A stretch of DNA of 7,181 nt, taken from positions 1 to 7,181 of the forward strand of contig WFUK01000153.1 of the NCBI GenBank assembly GCA_015485015.1, read 5' to 3'. Made by a program: the position numbers and the translations under genes. Positions 1 through 6,112 of the stretch are shown in pieces. The stretch is from Paracoccaceae bacterium (lineage in GTDB: Bacteria; Pseudomonadota; Alphaproteobacteria; Rhodobacterales; Rhodobacteraceae). Numbering within the stretch: position 1 is the first letter of the stretch; each line of letters begins with the position of its first letter. A model generated the notes under the pieces. It did not search any database and had not been told where the DNA came from. It saw nothing but the letters and a program-made list of their open reading frames with translations.

Positions 1-2058
1 CTTGAGCGAGACTTTGGCCCGCAAACCGGCGCGCAATACCCGCCGTGAATGTTCGCCGGTCAGGGTGCGGTGATCTTCGTCAAATACAAAATATTCCTGC
101 CCGAGTTTTGAAACCGGAATAAGCCCGTCGGCTCCGGTCTCGTCCAGCTTCACAAAAATACCGAACCGCGCTACGCCGGAAACCACACCGGCAAATGAGG
201 TGCCGACCTGCTCGGACAGAAAGGCGGTCAGATAGCGTTCGGTGGTGTCGCGCTCGGCCAACATGCTGCGCCGCTCGGTCTGGCTGATATGCTCGGCCGT
301 GGCTTCAAGATTTTCGGCCTCGGCGGCGGTAAGCCCATCATCGCCCCATCCATGGGCTGCAATCAGAGCGCGATGCACGATAAGATCGCTATAGCGGCGA
401 ATGGGGGAGGTGAAATGGGCGTAGCGCTGAAGGTTCAGCCCGAAATGCCCGAGGTTTTTCGGGCCGTAATAGGCTTGGGTCATGGAGCGCAGAACGATCA
501 TATTGATCAGCTCGGCATGCTCGCCACCGGCGGCTTGATCGAGCAAGCGGTTGAGCTGCGCCGTTTGCAGTTTTTGCCCTTTGGCCAGCACCATCCCCAC
601 CGATTGCACGGTCTCGTGCAGGGCGTCCATTTTGTCGGGATTTGGCTCTTCATGCACGCGGTATATGAAATCTGCTTTGGCCTTTTCCAGCGTTTCGGCC
701 GCGCATACATTGGCCATAACCATAAATTCTTCCACCAGCTTATGGGCGTCAAACCGATCGCGAAACGCAACCGAGATCACCACCCCCTCATCCGAAAGCA
801 TGATCTGGCGCTCGGGCAGATCAAGATGCAGGGGCTGGCGCTTTTCCCGCGCTTTTTTGGCCGCGCCGTAAGCAGCCCAAAGCGGCTTCAACGCGCTTTC
901 CAAAATCGGAGCGGTGATCTCGTCGGGCACACCATCTATCGCGGCTTGCGCCTGATAATAGCTTAACGCCGCCGGAGATTTCATCAGGCCACGGGTAAAG
1001 CGATGCGAGATTTTTTGGCCGTTTTTATCCAGCACGATCCGTAGCGCAATACAGGGTCGCTCCACCTTTGCGTGCAAGGAGCAGAGATCACCCGAAAGCG
1101 CTTCGGGCAACATCGGCACCACCCGATCAGGGAAATAACTGGAATTGCCACGATTTTTGGCCTCGATATCCAGCAAGCTGCCGGGGCGCACATAATGCGC
1201 CACATCGGCGATGGCGACCCATACGATATGGCCCTCGCCATCGGGGTCCGGCATGGCGCAAATCGCGTCATCACGGTCGCGGGCATCGGGGGGATCAATG
1301 GTGAAAAGCGGCAAATGGCGCAGGTCTTCGCGGCTGCCAAGCGCCACCGGCTCTGCCGCTTCGGCCTCGGCCTCCACATCGGCGGGGAAATGATCGGGGA
1401 TGCCATGCTCGTGAATGGCAATCAAGGAAATCGCCTTTGGCGCTGAAGGATCACCGATCCGGGCGACAATACGGGCACGCCCAAGGCCACGGGTGCGGCC
1501 ACCGGTGTTTTCCGCCTCCACCAGCTCCCCGTCCCGCGCGCCGTTTCGCCCCTCGGGCGGGACTTGCCATTCACGGTCCGATTTTTTGTCAACCGGCAAA
1601 ATACGACCGCCAAAATCTTGTGCCTTATAGATACCGATGATTTTTTCGGCCCCGCGCCCGATGCGACGAATCAAGCGGGCCTCTTTGGCCTTGGCATCGA
1701 TCCGGCACAGCACCCGATCCCCGATCACCAAAGCCGGATCCCCCTTTTTCGCGACATAAAACAGACGCGGCGCAGCGCCATCGCCTTTCCAGTTTAGCGG
1801 CTCGGCCAGCAAATCACCGTCGCGATTTTGCTCCACCACATGCAGCAGCTCCACCGGTGCGAGGGTGTTTTTATCCTTAAAGATTTTCCGGTCTTTGGTG
1901 AGCTGTCCCTCGGCATAAAGCTCGCGCAAAATCTTTTTCAGCTCGATCCGCGCCTGCCCCTTTATGCCAAAAGCCCGTGCGATATCCCGCTTGGCGCTTT
2001 GGGATGGGTTTTCTTTGATCCAGTCAAGAATTTGGGCTTTGGTGGGGAAATGTTTCAT
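1..2058 (-). CDS. rnr: Ribonuclease R (3'-5' exoribonuclease), C-terminus cut by window edge
   Basis: Processive 3'-5' hydrolytic exoribonuclease of the RNB (RNase II) family, which degrades structured RNA, mRNA fragments and defective rRNA in the cytoplasm. The minus strand is open for 686 codons from the ATG at 2058 to base 1, with no stop. Visible order: N-terminal winged helix (about 8-60), two cold-shock-like OB domains (about 62-225), RNB catalytic domain (about 240-575) and S1 domain (from about 618, cut). The catalytic block IDPPDARDRDDA supplies Asp255, Asp261, Asp263 and Asp264, matching the spacing of E. coli Asp272/278/280/281. The second signature, HFTSPIRRYSDLIVHR, is at 548-563. 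The end of S1 and the usual basic tail lie outside. An in-frame TAA at 2070-2068 means ATG 2058 is the first ATG available; no strong Shine-Dalgarno precedes it. Identity is very secure; domain borders are approximate. Confidence 0.97.
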   Translation of the reverse strand, partial: MKHFPTKAQILDWIKENPSQSAKRDIARAFGIKGQARIELKKILRELYAEGQLTKDRKIFKDKNTLAPVELLHVVEQNRDGDLLAEPLNWKGDGAAPRLFYVAKKGDPALVIGDRVLCRIDAKAKEARLIRRIGRGAEKIIGIYKAQDFGGRILPVDKKSDREWQVPPEGRNGARDGELVEAENTGGRTRGLGRARIVARIGDPSAPKAISLIAIHEHGIPDHFPADVEAEAEAAEPVALGSREDLRHLPLFTIDPPDARDRDDAICAMPDPDGEGHIVWVAIADVAHYVRPGSLLDIEAKNRGNSSYFPDRVVPMLPEALSGDLCSLHAKVERPCIALRIVLDKNGQKISHRFTRGLMKSPAALSYYQAQAAIDGVPDEITAPILESALKPLWAAYGAAKKAREKRQPLHLDLPERQIMLSDEGVVISVAFRDRFDAHKLVEEFMVMANVCAAETLEKAKADFIYRVHEEPNPDKMDALHETVQSVGMVLAKGQKLQTAQLNRLLDQAAGGEHAELINMIVLRSMTQAYYGPKNLGHFGLNLQRYAHFTSPIRRYSDLIVHRALIAAHGWGDDGLTAAEAENLEATAEHISQTERRSMLAERDTTERYLTAFLSEQVGTSFAGVVSGVARFGIFVKLDETGADGLIPVSKLGQEYFVFDEDHRTLTGEHSRRVLRAGLRAKVSLK

Positions 2059-2223
2059 ATCCAGCGCTTAACGCGAAATGGGCAGTGGCGCAAACGCAAA
2101 AGCAGAGCCGAAGAGGGGCGAGACGCCGGGTAAGTGCCGATTATGGCTTTTCGACATGATTTTTGGATCACATGGCCCGCCAACGCTTGACCCTTTCCGG
2201 AGAAGGCGGTAGGTAGCCTTCGC
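2059..2223. promoter_or_regulatory. Divergent intergenic region between rnr and tRNA-Thr
   Basis: A 165-bp gap from which rnr is read leftward and tRNA-Thr rightward, so it should carry both promoters. A good tRNA promoter candidate is visible and listed separately. For rnr the best minus-strand -10-like hexamer is CATAAT (2145-2140), five of six matches to TATAAT, but no convincing -35 precedes it at normal spacing. A 29-codon minus-strand frame (ATG at 2157, TAA at 2070-2068) lies in frame just upstream of rnr. It shows no recognisable protein and no clear ribosome site. Confidence 0.5.
2187..2215 (+). promoter_or_regulatory. Candidate sigma-70 type promoter of tRNA-Thr
   Basis: A TTGACC -35 element (2187-2192), inside CTTGACCC as often seen for alphaproteobacterial stable-RNA promoters, is followed after 17 bases by TAGGTA (2210-2215) as a weak -10. 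Transcription would begin near 2222, just before the mature tRNA 5' end at 2224, giving a very short leader. The -35 is good and the -10 is poor, so the assignment is inferred from position and spacing. Confidence 0.5.
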
Positions 2224-2299
2224 GCCGGTTTAGCTCAGATGGTAGAGCGCGTGATTTGTAATCACGATGTCGGGGGTTCGATTCCCTCAACCGGCACCA
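2224..2299 (+). tRNA. tRNA-Thr, anticodon UGU
   Basis: A complete 76-nt cloverleaf. The acceptor stem GCCGGTT (2224-2230) pairs perfectly with AACCGGC (2289-2295), followed by discriminator A (2296) and an encoded CCA (2297-2299). The D arm is GCTC...GAGC. The anticodon stem CGTGA/TCACG (2250-2254 and 2262-2266) encloses the loop TTTGTAA, placing the anticodon TGT at 2257-2259, which reads threonine ACA and probably other ACN codons through wobble modification. The T arm carries the canonical GGTTCGATTCC. There is no intron and no sign of a broken stem. Its transcript probably ends in the GC-rich hairpins that follow. Confidence 0.97.
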
Positions 2300-2331
2300 T
2301 TTTGATCTCGCGGCGCGCGGTGCCTCCGATG

Positions 2332-2365
2332 GGGCGGGCTATCCGCCCGGCGCACGGTCGTGCGC
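2332..2365 (+). terminator. Tandem GC-rich hairpins after tRNA-Thr, possible terminator
   Basis: Two adjacent perfect stems lie 33 bases after the tRNA. GGGCGG/CCGCCC (2332-2337 with 2343-2348) has a 5-base loop, and GCGCAC/GTGCGC (2350-2355 with 2360-2365) has a 4-base loop. Only two T residues follow, so this is not a textbook intrinsic terminator. A role in ending or trimming the tRNA transcript is inferred from position. Confidence 0.35.
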
Positions 2366-2434
2366 TTGAGTGTGTGCGGCTAGGCTTTTGGCTTGGGAGC
2401 GTTTCACCTCGCGGCGCGGCCTTTAACGTGTTTC

Positions 2435-2463
2435 TGGACATTGATGCTGCGCTGTGGATAGGA
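2435..2463 (+). promoter_or_regulatory. Weak candidate promoter of yghU
   Basis: TGGACA (2435-2440) resembles a -35 element (five of six matches to TTGACA) and is followed after 16-17 bases by GATAGGA (2457-2463), a poor -10. It lies about 45 bp before the yghU start, so the distance is reasonable. The match is weak and yghU could instead be read through from the tRNA transcript. Confidence 0.25.
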
Positions 2464-2493
2464 TTGCCTGCGCGGTGGGCGCTTTCCCCCAAT

Positions 2494-2500
2494 GAGGTGA
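2494..2500 (+). promoter_or_regulatory. Ribosome binding site that fixes the yghU start
   Basis: GAGGTGA lies 8-9 bases before the ATG at 2509. It supports that ATG over the in-frame ATG at 2239, which lies inside the tRNA gene. Confidence 0.75.
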
Positions 2501-2508
2501 CGCAGATC

Positions 2509-3360
2509 ATGACGGACGAATATATCCCCCCTAAAGTATGGAAATGGGAAAGCCAGAGTGGTGGCGCGTTTTCCAATATCAATCGGCCCATCGCGGGGGC
2601 AACCCATGACAAAGCCTTGCCCAAGGGCGCGCATCCGCTACAGTTGCACTCGTTGGCTACGCCAAATGGTGTGAAGGTAACGGTGATGCTGGAGGAGCTT
2701 CTGGCGGCTGGGCATAATGCCGAATATGATGCTTTTTTGATAGATATCGGCAAGGGGGATCAATTTGGCAGCGGGTTTGTCGAGCTGAATCCCAATTCGA
2801 AAATACCGACCATGCTGGACGCTGAAACCGGCGAGCGGCTGTTTGAATCCGGCTCGATCCTGCTATATCTGGCCGAGAAATTCGGGGCGTTTTTGCCGGA
2901 AAATCGCACTCAATGTATGAATTGGCTGTTTTGGCAGATGGGCAGCGCGCCTTATCTTGGCGGTGGCTTCGGGCATTTTTACAAATATGCGCCGGAAAAA
3001 TTTGAATATGCCATTGATCGTTTTACCATGGAAGCCAAGCGCCAGCTGGATGTGCTGGATAGGCATCTGGCGGAGAACCGCTATATGTGTGGCGATGAAT
3101 ATTCGATTGCCGATATGGCGATCTGGCCATGGTATGGCGCTGTGGTGCTTGATTTGGTGTATGACGCGGCTGAATTTCTGGATGGAGCCGCTTATACCCA
3201 CCTTATGCGCTGGGCCAAGGAGATCGAGGCGCGGCCAGCGGTGCAGCGCGGCGTGATGGTGAATCGCTCATGGGGACCAGAGGCGGGCCAGCTGCATGAG
3301 CGCCACGATTCCAGTGATTTTGAATTACGCACCCAGGACAAGATTGGCGGCGAAAGCTAG
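2509..3360 (+). CDS. yghU: Glutathione-dependent disulfide-bond oxidoreductase (YghU-type, Nu-class GST)
   Basis: A 283-residue cytosolic glutathione S-transferase-fold protein closely resembling E. coli YghU (about 288 residues) along its whole length. That family binds two glutathione molecules per site and reduces disulfides such as 2-hydroxyethyl disulfide, with some organic peroxidase activity. The family-specific N-terminal extension (GGAFSNINRP, about 18-27) is present. The thioredoxin-like domain carries TPNG at 51-54, the cis-proline loop NPNSKIP at 94-100 and the glutathione-binding ESGS at 113-116. The all-helical C-terminal domain includes GDEYSIADMAIWPW (195-208), the conserved N-capping region. 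The end QLHERHDSSDFE also matches the family. ATG 2509 is chosen because the protein aligns with YghU from there and GAGGTGA precedes it. The gene stands alone between tRNA-Thr and gatC; a detoxification or redox role is inferred from the family. Confidence 0.95.
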   Translation: MTDEYIPPKVWKWESQSGGAFSNINRPIAGATHDKALPKGAHPLQLHSLATPNGVKVTVMLEELLAAGHNAEYDAFLIDIGKGDQFGSGFVELNPNSKIPTMLDAETGERLFESGSILLYLAEKFGAFLPENRTQCMNWLFWQMGSAPYLGGGFGHFYKYAPEKFEYAIDRFTMEAKRQLDVLDRHLAENRYMCGDEYSIADMAIWPWYGAVVLDLVYDAAEFLDGAAYTHLMRWAKEIEARPAVQRGVMVNRSWGPEAGQLHERHDSSDFELRTQDKIGGES

Positions 3361-3386
3361 GCGATTTTCTGCATGTAATTCCTCAA

Positions 3387-3419
3387 GCCTGAATTCGGTC
3401 TAAGACACTGATTTCAGGC
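3387..3419 (+). repeat. Inverted repeat after yghU (7-bp arms)
   Basis: GCCTGAA (3387-3393) is repeated inverted as TTCAGGC (3413-3419) around a 19-base loop, starting 27 bases after the yghU stop. It may contribute to 3'-end formation of the yghU mRNA. No T-run follows and the loop is long, so a terminator role is only a suggestion. Confidence 0.35.
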
Positions 3420-3435
3420 GATAAAACTCATAGGT

Positions 3436-3471
3436 AACTGACCTTACTAAACCAGTTTAGTAAGGTCAGTT
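3436..3471. repeat. Perfect 36-bp palindrome (17-bp arms, 2-base centre)
   Basis: The left arm AACTGACCTTACTAAAC (3436-3452) is matched by its exact reverse complement GTTTAGTAAGGTCAGTT (3455-3471) around the centre CA. It lies 75 bp after the yghU stop and 119 bp before the gatC start. No T-run follows, so it is not a typical intrinsic terminator. A perfect symmetric site of this length suits an operator for a dimeric or paired-dimer repressor of TetR type, a strong mRNA hairpin, or a relic of a small repetitive element. No cognate regulator gene is in the window. The structure is certain; the function is unknown. Confidence 0.9.
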
Positions 3472-3479
3472 GAACGAGC

Positions 3480-3523
3480 CGGAAAACCATGGTTTCGGGT
3501 TCTTTCGCAATCGGGGTTTTCCG
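3480..3523 (+). repeat. Nested, mutually exclusive inverted repeats in gatC upstream region
   Basis: CGGAAAACC (3480-3488) pairs with GGTTTTCCG (3515-3523) around 26 bases. The same left arm also forms part of the 12-bp palindrome AAACCATGGTTT (3484-3495), so the two structures cannot coexist. A small ATCGG/CCGAT hairpin (3510-3514 with 3521-3525) competes too. This could be leader RNA structure or a protein-binding site; the sequence shows only the symmetry. Confidence 0.45.
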
Positions 3524-3531
3524 ATCAAGTC

Positions 3532-3560
3532 TTGCACCCCGCGCCCTTCCGAGCTACACC
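3532..3560 (+). promoter_or_regulatory. Weak candidate promoter of the gatCA operon
   Basis: TTGCAC (3532-3537) and TACACC (3555-3560) are separated by 17 bases and end 30 bp before the gatC ATG. Each matches only three consensus positions. It is the best-spaced pair I found close to gatC; a promoter further upstream, between the palindromes, is equally possible. Confidence 0.25.
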
Positions 3561-3590
3561 GATTTCTAAATCATTTAGCTTGGAATACAC

Positions 3591-3878
3591 ATGTCGATTG
3601 ATATCAAAACCGCCCGTAAAGTGGCGCATCTGGCCCGCATCGAAGTGGCCGAAGACGCTTTGCCCCCGCTCGCCGATGCGCTTTCCAATATTCTGGCCTT
3701 TATGGAGCAGCTCAACGAGGTCGATATCGAGGGGGTTGAGCCGATGTCCTCCGTCACCCCGATGGCGCTGAAGCGGCGCAAAGACGAGGTGACCGATGGC
3801 GGCTATCAAGCCCAGATCCTCGCCAATGCGCCCGATACCCGCGAAGGCTTTTTTGCCGTGCCGAAAGTGGTGGAGTAG
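3591..3878 (+). CDS. gatC: Asp-tRNA(Asn)/Glu-tRNA(Gln) amidotransferase subunit C
   Basis: The small non-catalytic subunit of the GatCAB complex, 95 residues, the normal size for the family. GatC wraps around the GatA-GatB interface and stabilises the heterotrimer that amidates mischarged Glu-tRNA(Gln) and/or Asp-tRNA(Asn). Recognisable parts are the N-terminal helix with VAHLARIEV (11-19), the FMEQLNEVDIEGVEP segment in the middle, and the conserved end in which QAQILANAP and GFFAVPKVVE are typical. It begins a tight operon: its TAG stop is separated from the gatA ATG by three bases, and its last codons hold the gatA ribosome site. Its own Shine-Dalgarno is weak (GGA at 3582-3584). Translational coupling with gatA is likely by inference. 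Confidence 0.96.
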   Translation: MSIDIKTARKVAHLARIEVAEDALPPLADALSNILAFMEQLNEVDIEGVEPMSSVTPMALKRRKDEVTDGGYQAQILANAPDTREGFFAVPKVVE

Positions 3879-3881
3879 AGC

Positions 3882-5369
3882 ATGACCGATCTTAGCAAAC
3901 TGACCATCGCCGATGCCCGAGACGCACTGCGCAAGGGTGATTTCACCGCCGCCGAGCTGACCGAGCAATATCTCGGCGCGATTGAGGCCGCCGATGCCCT
4001 CAATGCCTTTTCCACCAACACCCCCGAGATCGCCCGCGCGCAGGCCAAGGCCGCCGATGAGCGCCTCGCCAAAGGCGACACCCCTGATATGTGCGGCATT
4101 CCGCTGGGGATCAAAGACCTTTTCTGCACCAAAGGCGTGCAAACCCAAGCCGCCAGCCATATCCTTGACGGCTTCAAGCCCGAATATGAAAGCACAATTA
4201 CCAGCCAGCTATTTGATGCGGGTGCGGTGATGCTGGGCAAGCTTAACATGGACGAATTTGCCATGGGCAGCTCGAATGAAACCAGCTTTTATGGTCCCGT
4301 AACCTCGCCTTGGCGGCGCGGCAATCATGATGCCGCCCTCACCCCCGGCGGATCTTCGGGCGGATCAGCGGCCGCCGTGTCGGCGGATCTGTGCTTGGGC
4401 GCAACCGGCACGGATACCGGCGGCTCCATCCGCCAGCCCGCGGCGTTTACCGGCATTGTCGGGGTAAAACCCACCTATGGCCGCTGCTCTCGTTGGGGTG
4501 TGGTGGCTTTTGCCTCCTCGCTGGATCAGGCTGGCCCGATGGTCAAAACCGTGCGGGATAGCGCGATTATGCTGGAAGCCATGGCAGGGCATGACGCCAA
4601 AGACAGCACCAGCGCCAATCTCGCGGTGCCAAATTTTGAAGCGGCGCTTACGGGCAACATCAAGGGCAAGAAAATCGGAATCCCCAAGGAATACCGGCTT
4701 GAAGGCATGCCCGCCGAGATCGAAGCCCTCTGGGCCGAGGGCGCGGATAAGCTGCGCGATGCGGGGGCCGAGATTGTCGATATTTCGCTGCCGCATACCA
4801 AATACGCCCTGCCGGCCTATTATGTGATCGCCCCCGCCGAGGCCTCCTCCAACCTTAGCCGCTATGACGGCGTGAAATACGGCCATCGCGCCAAGCTGAA
4901 TGCGGGCGAGGGTGTTACCGAAATGTATCAGCGCACCCGCGCCGAGGGCTTTGGCGAGGAAGTTCAGCGCCGCGTAATGATCGGGGCCTATGTGCTTTCG
5001 GCCGGCTTTTATGATGCTTATTATATTCGCGCGCAAAAGGTCCGCACCCTGATCAAGCAGGATTTCGAAAAGGTTTTTGCCGAGGGCATTGATCAGATTT
5101 TGACCCCCGCCACCCCTTCCGCCGCTTTTGGGCTGGGAGAGATGAAAGACGCGGACCCGATCAAAATGTATCTCAATGATGTATTTACCGTGACGGTTAA
5201 CCTCGCCGGGTTGCCGGGGGTGAGCGTGCCGACAGGGCTGGACGCTAGCGGACTTCCGCTTGGGCTACAGCTAATTGGCCAACCATGGAACGAAGCGGAT
5301 ATGCTAAACACCGCCTATGCGCTAGAACAGGCCAGTGGCTTTGCGGCAAAACCGCAGCAATGGTGGTAG
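3882..5369 (+). CDS. gatA: Asp-tRNA(Asn)/Glu-tRNA(Gln) amidotransferase subunit A
   Basis: The glutaminase subunit of GatCAB. It hydrolyses glutamine and sends ammonia through a tunnel to GatB, which converts the tRNA-bound Glu or Asp to Gln or Asn. At 495 residues it has the usual family length. It belongs to the amidase-signature family and the Ser-cisSer-Lys triad is visible: Lys78 in [10 protein letters not shown], Ser158 in [16 protein letters not shown] and nucleophile Ser182 in [10 protein letters not shown], with the same spacing as S. aureus Lys79/Ser154/Ser178 apart from a four-residue shift. The block [20 protein letters not shown] that follows is also typical. GGAG at 3872-3875 inside the end of gatC is its ribosome site. 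No gatB is visible; it is probably elsewhere on the chromosome, as I recall for many alphaproteobacteria. The gene appears intact. Confidence 0.98.
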   Translation: MTDLSKLTIADARDALRKGDFTAAELTEQYLGAIEAADALNAFSTNTPEIARAQAKAADERLAKGDTPDMCGIPLGIKDLFCTKGVQTQAASHILDGFKPEYESTITSQLFDAGAVMLGKLNMDEFAMGSSNETSFYGPVTSPWRRGNHDAALTPGGSSGGSAAAVSADLCLGATGTDTGGSIRQPAAFTGIVGVKPTYGRCSRWGVVAFASSLDQAGPMVKTVRDSAIMLEAMAGHDAKDSTSANLAVPNFEAALTGNIKGKKIGIPKEYRLEGMPAEIEALWAEGADKLRDAGAEIVDISLPHTKYALPAYYVIAPAEASSNLSRYDGVKYGHRAKLNAGEGVTEMYQRTRAEGFGEEVQRRVMIGAYVLSAGFYDAYYIRAQKVRTLIKQDFEKVFAEGIDQILTPATPSAAFGLGEMKDADPIKMYLNDVFTVTVNLAGLPGVSVPTGLDASGLPLGLQLIGQPWNEADMLNTAYALEQASGFAAKPQQWW

Positions 5370-5378
5370 GAGATCAGT

Positions 5379-6089
5379 ATGGGTATGGTTAAATTTGCAA
5401 TATTGGGCGCGGTCGGGCTGGTTTTGGCCGGTTGTCAGGAAGAGGCTGGCTTCACCACACAATTCCCGCCGCTTGGTGGACAAAACGCGCTGGTGAATAT
5501 GCCCGAAGTTGGCCCCCCTGCCGATCTCACCCCCGCGCCAACGGATGAAGCGATGGCGGAAAGCCTTTCATCGGCGGTGGATGCTGCCTTGCAAGACACC
5601 GCGCCACCGCCCGAAGCCGCGCCGGACGATATGGCCGGTGGCGGTGTTACCAATGTTGCCACAGGCGGCGCTGCGGTTAGCACGGGCGAGGGCATTGCTT
5701 CTGATAGCGGCGTTTTGAACCTTGCCGAGCAAAGCCAGGCCGAGCAGCTTCGCCTGCGCGAGCTGGACGCGGCGGCCCTGGAAGCAGCAGCGGCCAATCG
5801 GGTTATTATCCAGCCCGGCCAAATGCCCGAGGTGATCGCCAATGTGAATGTAATCACCTATGCGCGCGAAACCACAAATGCGGTGGGCGAGCGGCTTTAT
5901 CGCCGCCCCAGCATTCGGCGCAGCAATTCCGGCCTGCAGTGCCGCAAATTTGATAGCGCCGATAACGCCCAGCGCAATTTCCTCGCTAATGGCGGCCCGC
6001 AAGATGATCCGCTAAATCTGGATCCCGATGGTGATGGCTTTGCCTGCCGCTGGTCACCCGAGGCCTACCGCGCTTTAGTGTTGGATTAG
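5379..6089 (+). CDS. Lipoprotein with C-terminal Excalibur-type calcium-binding motif
   Basis: A 236-residue predicted lipoprotein. A short signal peptide (residues 1-18) ends in the lipobox LVLAGC with Cys19 as the lipidation site and Gln20 after it, which is not an Asp retention signal. A long Ala/Pro/Glu-rich, probably unstructured linker (about 40-112) follows, then an Ala/Glu/Leu-rich stretch that may be helical or coiled (about 113-141). The C-terminus (about 182-230) resembles the Excalibur domain: Cys188, then LDPDGDGFAC with Asp215, Asp217, Asp219 and Cys223. This is an EF-hand-like calcium loop with a likely disulfide partner. It starts nine bases after gatA, whose stop overlaps its TAGGAG ribosome site (5367-5372), so it is probably cotranscribed. 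ATG 5379 is preferred over ATG 5385 for spacing. Its function is unknown; an envelope-surface role is inferred. Confidence 0.85.
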   Translation: MGMVKFAILGAVGLVLAGCQEEAGFTTQFPPLGGQNALVNMPEVGPPADLTPAPTDEAMAESLSSAVDAALQDTAPPPEAAPDDMAGGGVTNVATGGAAVSTGEGIASDSGVLNLAEQSQAEQLRLRELDAAALEAAAANRVIIQPGQMPEVIANVNVITYARETTNAVGERLYRRPSIRRSNSGLQCRKFDSADNAQRNFLANGGPQDDPLNLDPDGDGFACRWSPEAYRALVLD

Positions 6090-6093
6090 GGGT

Positions 6094-6112
6094 GGTGGGG
6101 TCAAACCCCACC
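6094..6112. terminator. Stem-loop between convergent lipoprotein gene and pepA
   Basis: GGTGGGG (6094-6100) and CCCCACC (6106-6112) form a 7-bp GC-rich stem with loop TCAAA. It sits in the 23-bp gap between two convergent genes and directly abuts the aminopeptidase stop codon. It could end transcription from either side. Neither side has a real T-run, so efficiency is uncertain. Confidence 0.55.

Noticed and set aside
289..966. A 225-codon plus-strand reading frame
   Set aside because: It lies antisense to the RNB domain of rnr, whose active-site motifs are clear in the minus frame; the product resembles nothing I know.
984..1446. Overlapping frames on both strands of 124-145 codons
   Set aside because: They are out-of-frame shadows of the rnr catalytic region, which is uninterrupted here.
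1828..2133. A 101-codon plus-strand frame
   Set aside because: It is antisense to the rnr N-terminal winged helix and runs into the intergenic region, with no ribosome site or family resemblance.
2307..2418. Direct repeat CTCGCGGCGCG at 2307-2317 and 2408-2418
   Set aside because: Eleven bases of low-complexity GC sequence twice in 110 bp is plausible by chance, and no element boundary is visible.
2262..2753. A 163-codon minus-strand frame ending in EGIEPPTS
   Set aside because: Its last residues are reverse-translated tRNA-Thr and the rest is antisense to yghU.
2224..3590. tRNA-Thr as an integration site with yghU as an island gene
   Set aside because: No copy of the tRNA 3' end occurs downstream of yghU, there is no integrase, and yghU is a common chromosomal gene.
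3525..4160. A 211-codon minus-strand frame, Gly- and His-rich
   Set aside because: It is the complement of gatC and the start of gatA; the composition is typical of an antisense shadow in GC-rich DNA.
4365..5036. A 223-codon minus-strand frame
   Set aside because: It is antisense to the GatA amidase signature region, which is strongly supported on the plus strand.
5435..6002. Minus-strand frames of 140 and 144 codons
   Set aside because: They oppose the lipoprotein gene, which has a lipobox, a ribosome site and operon spacing; the low-complexity linker creates the antisense frames.
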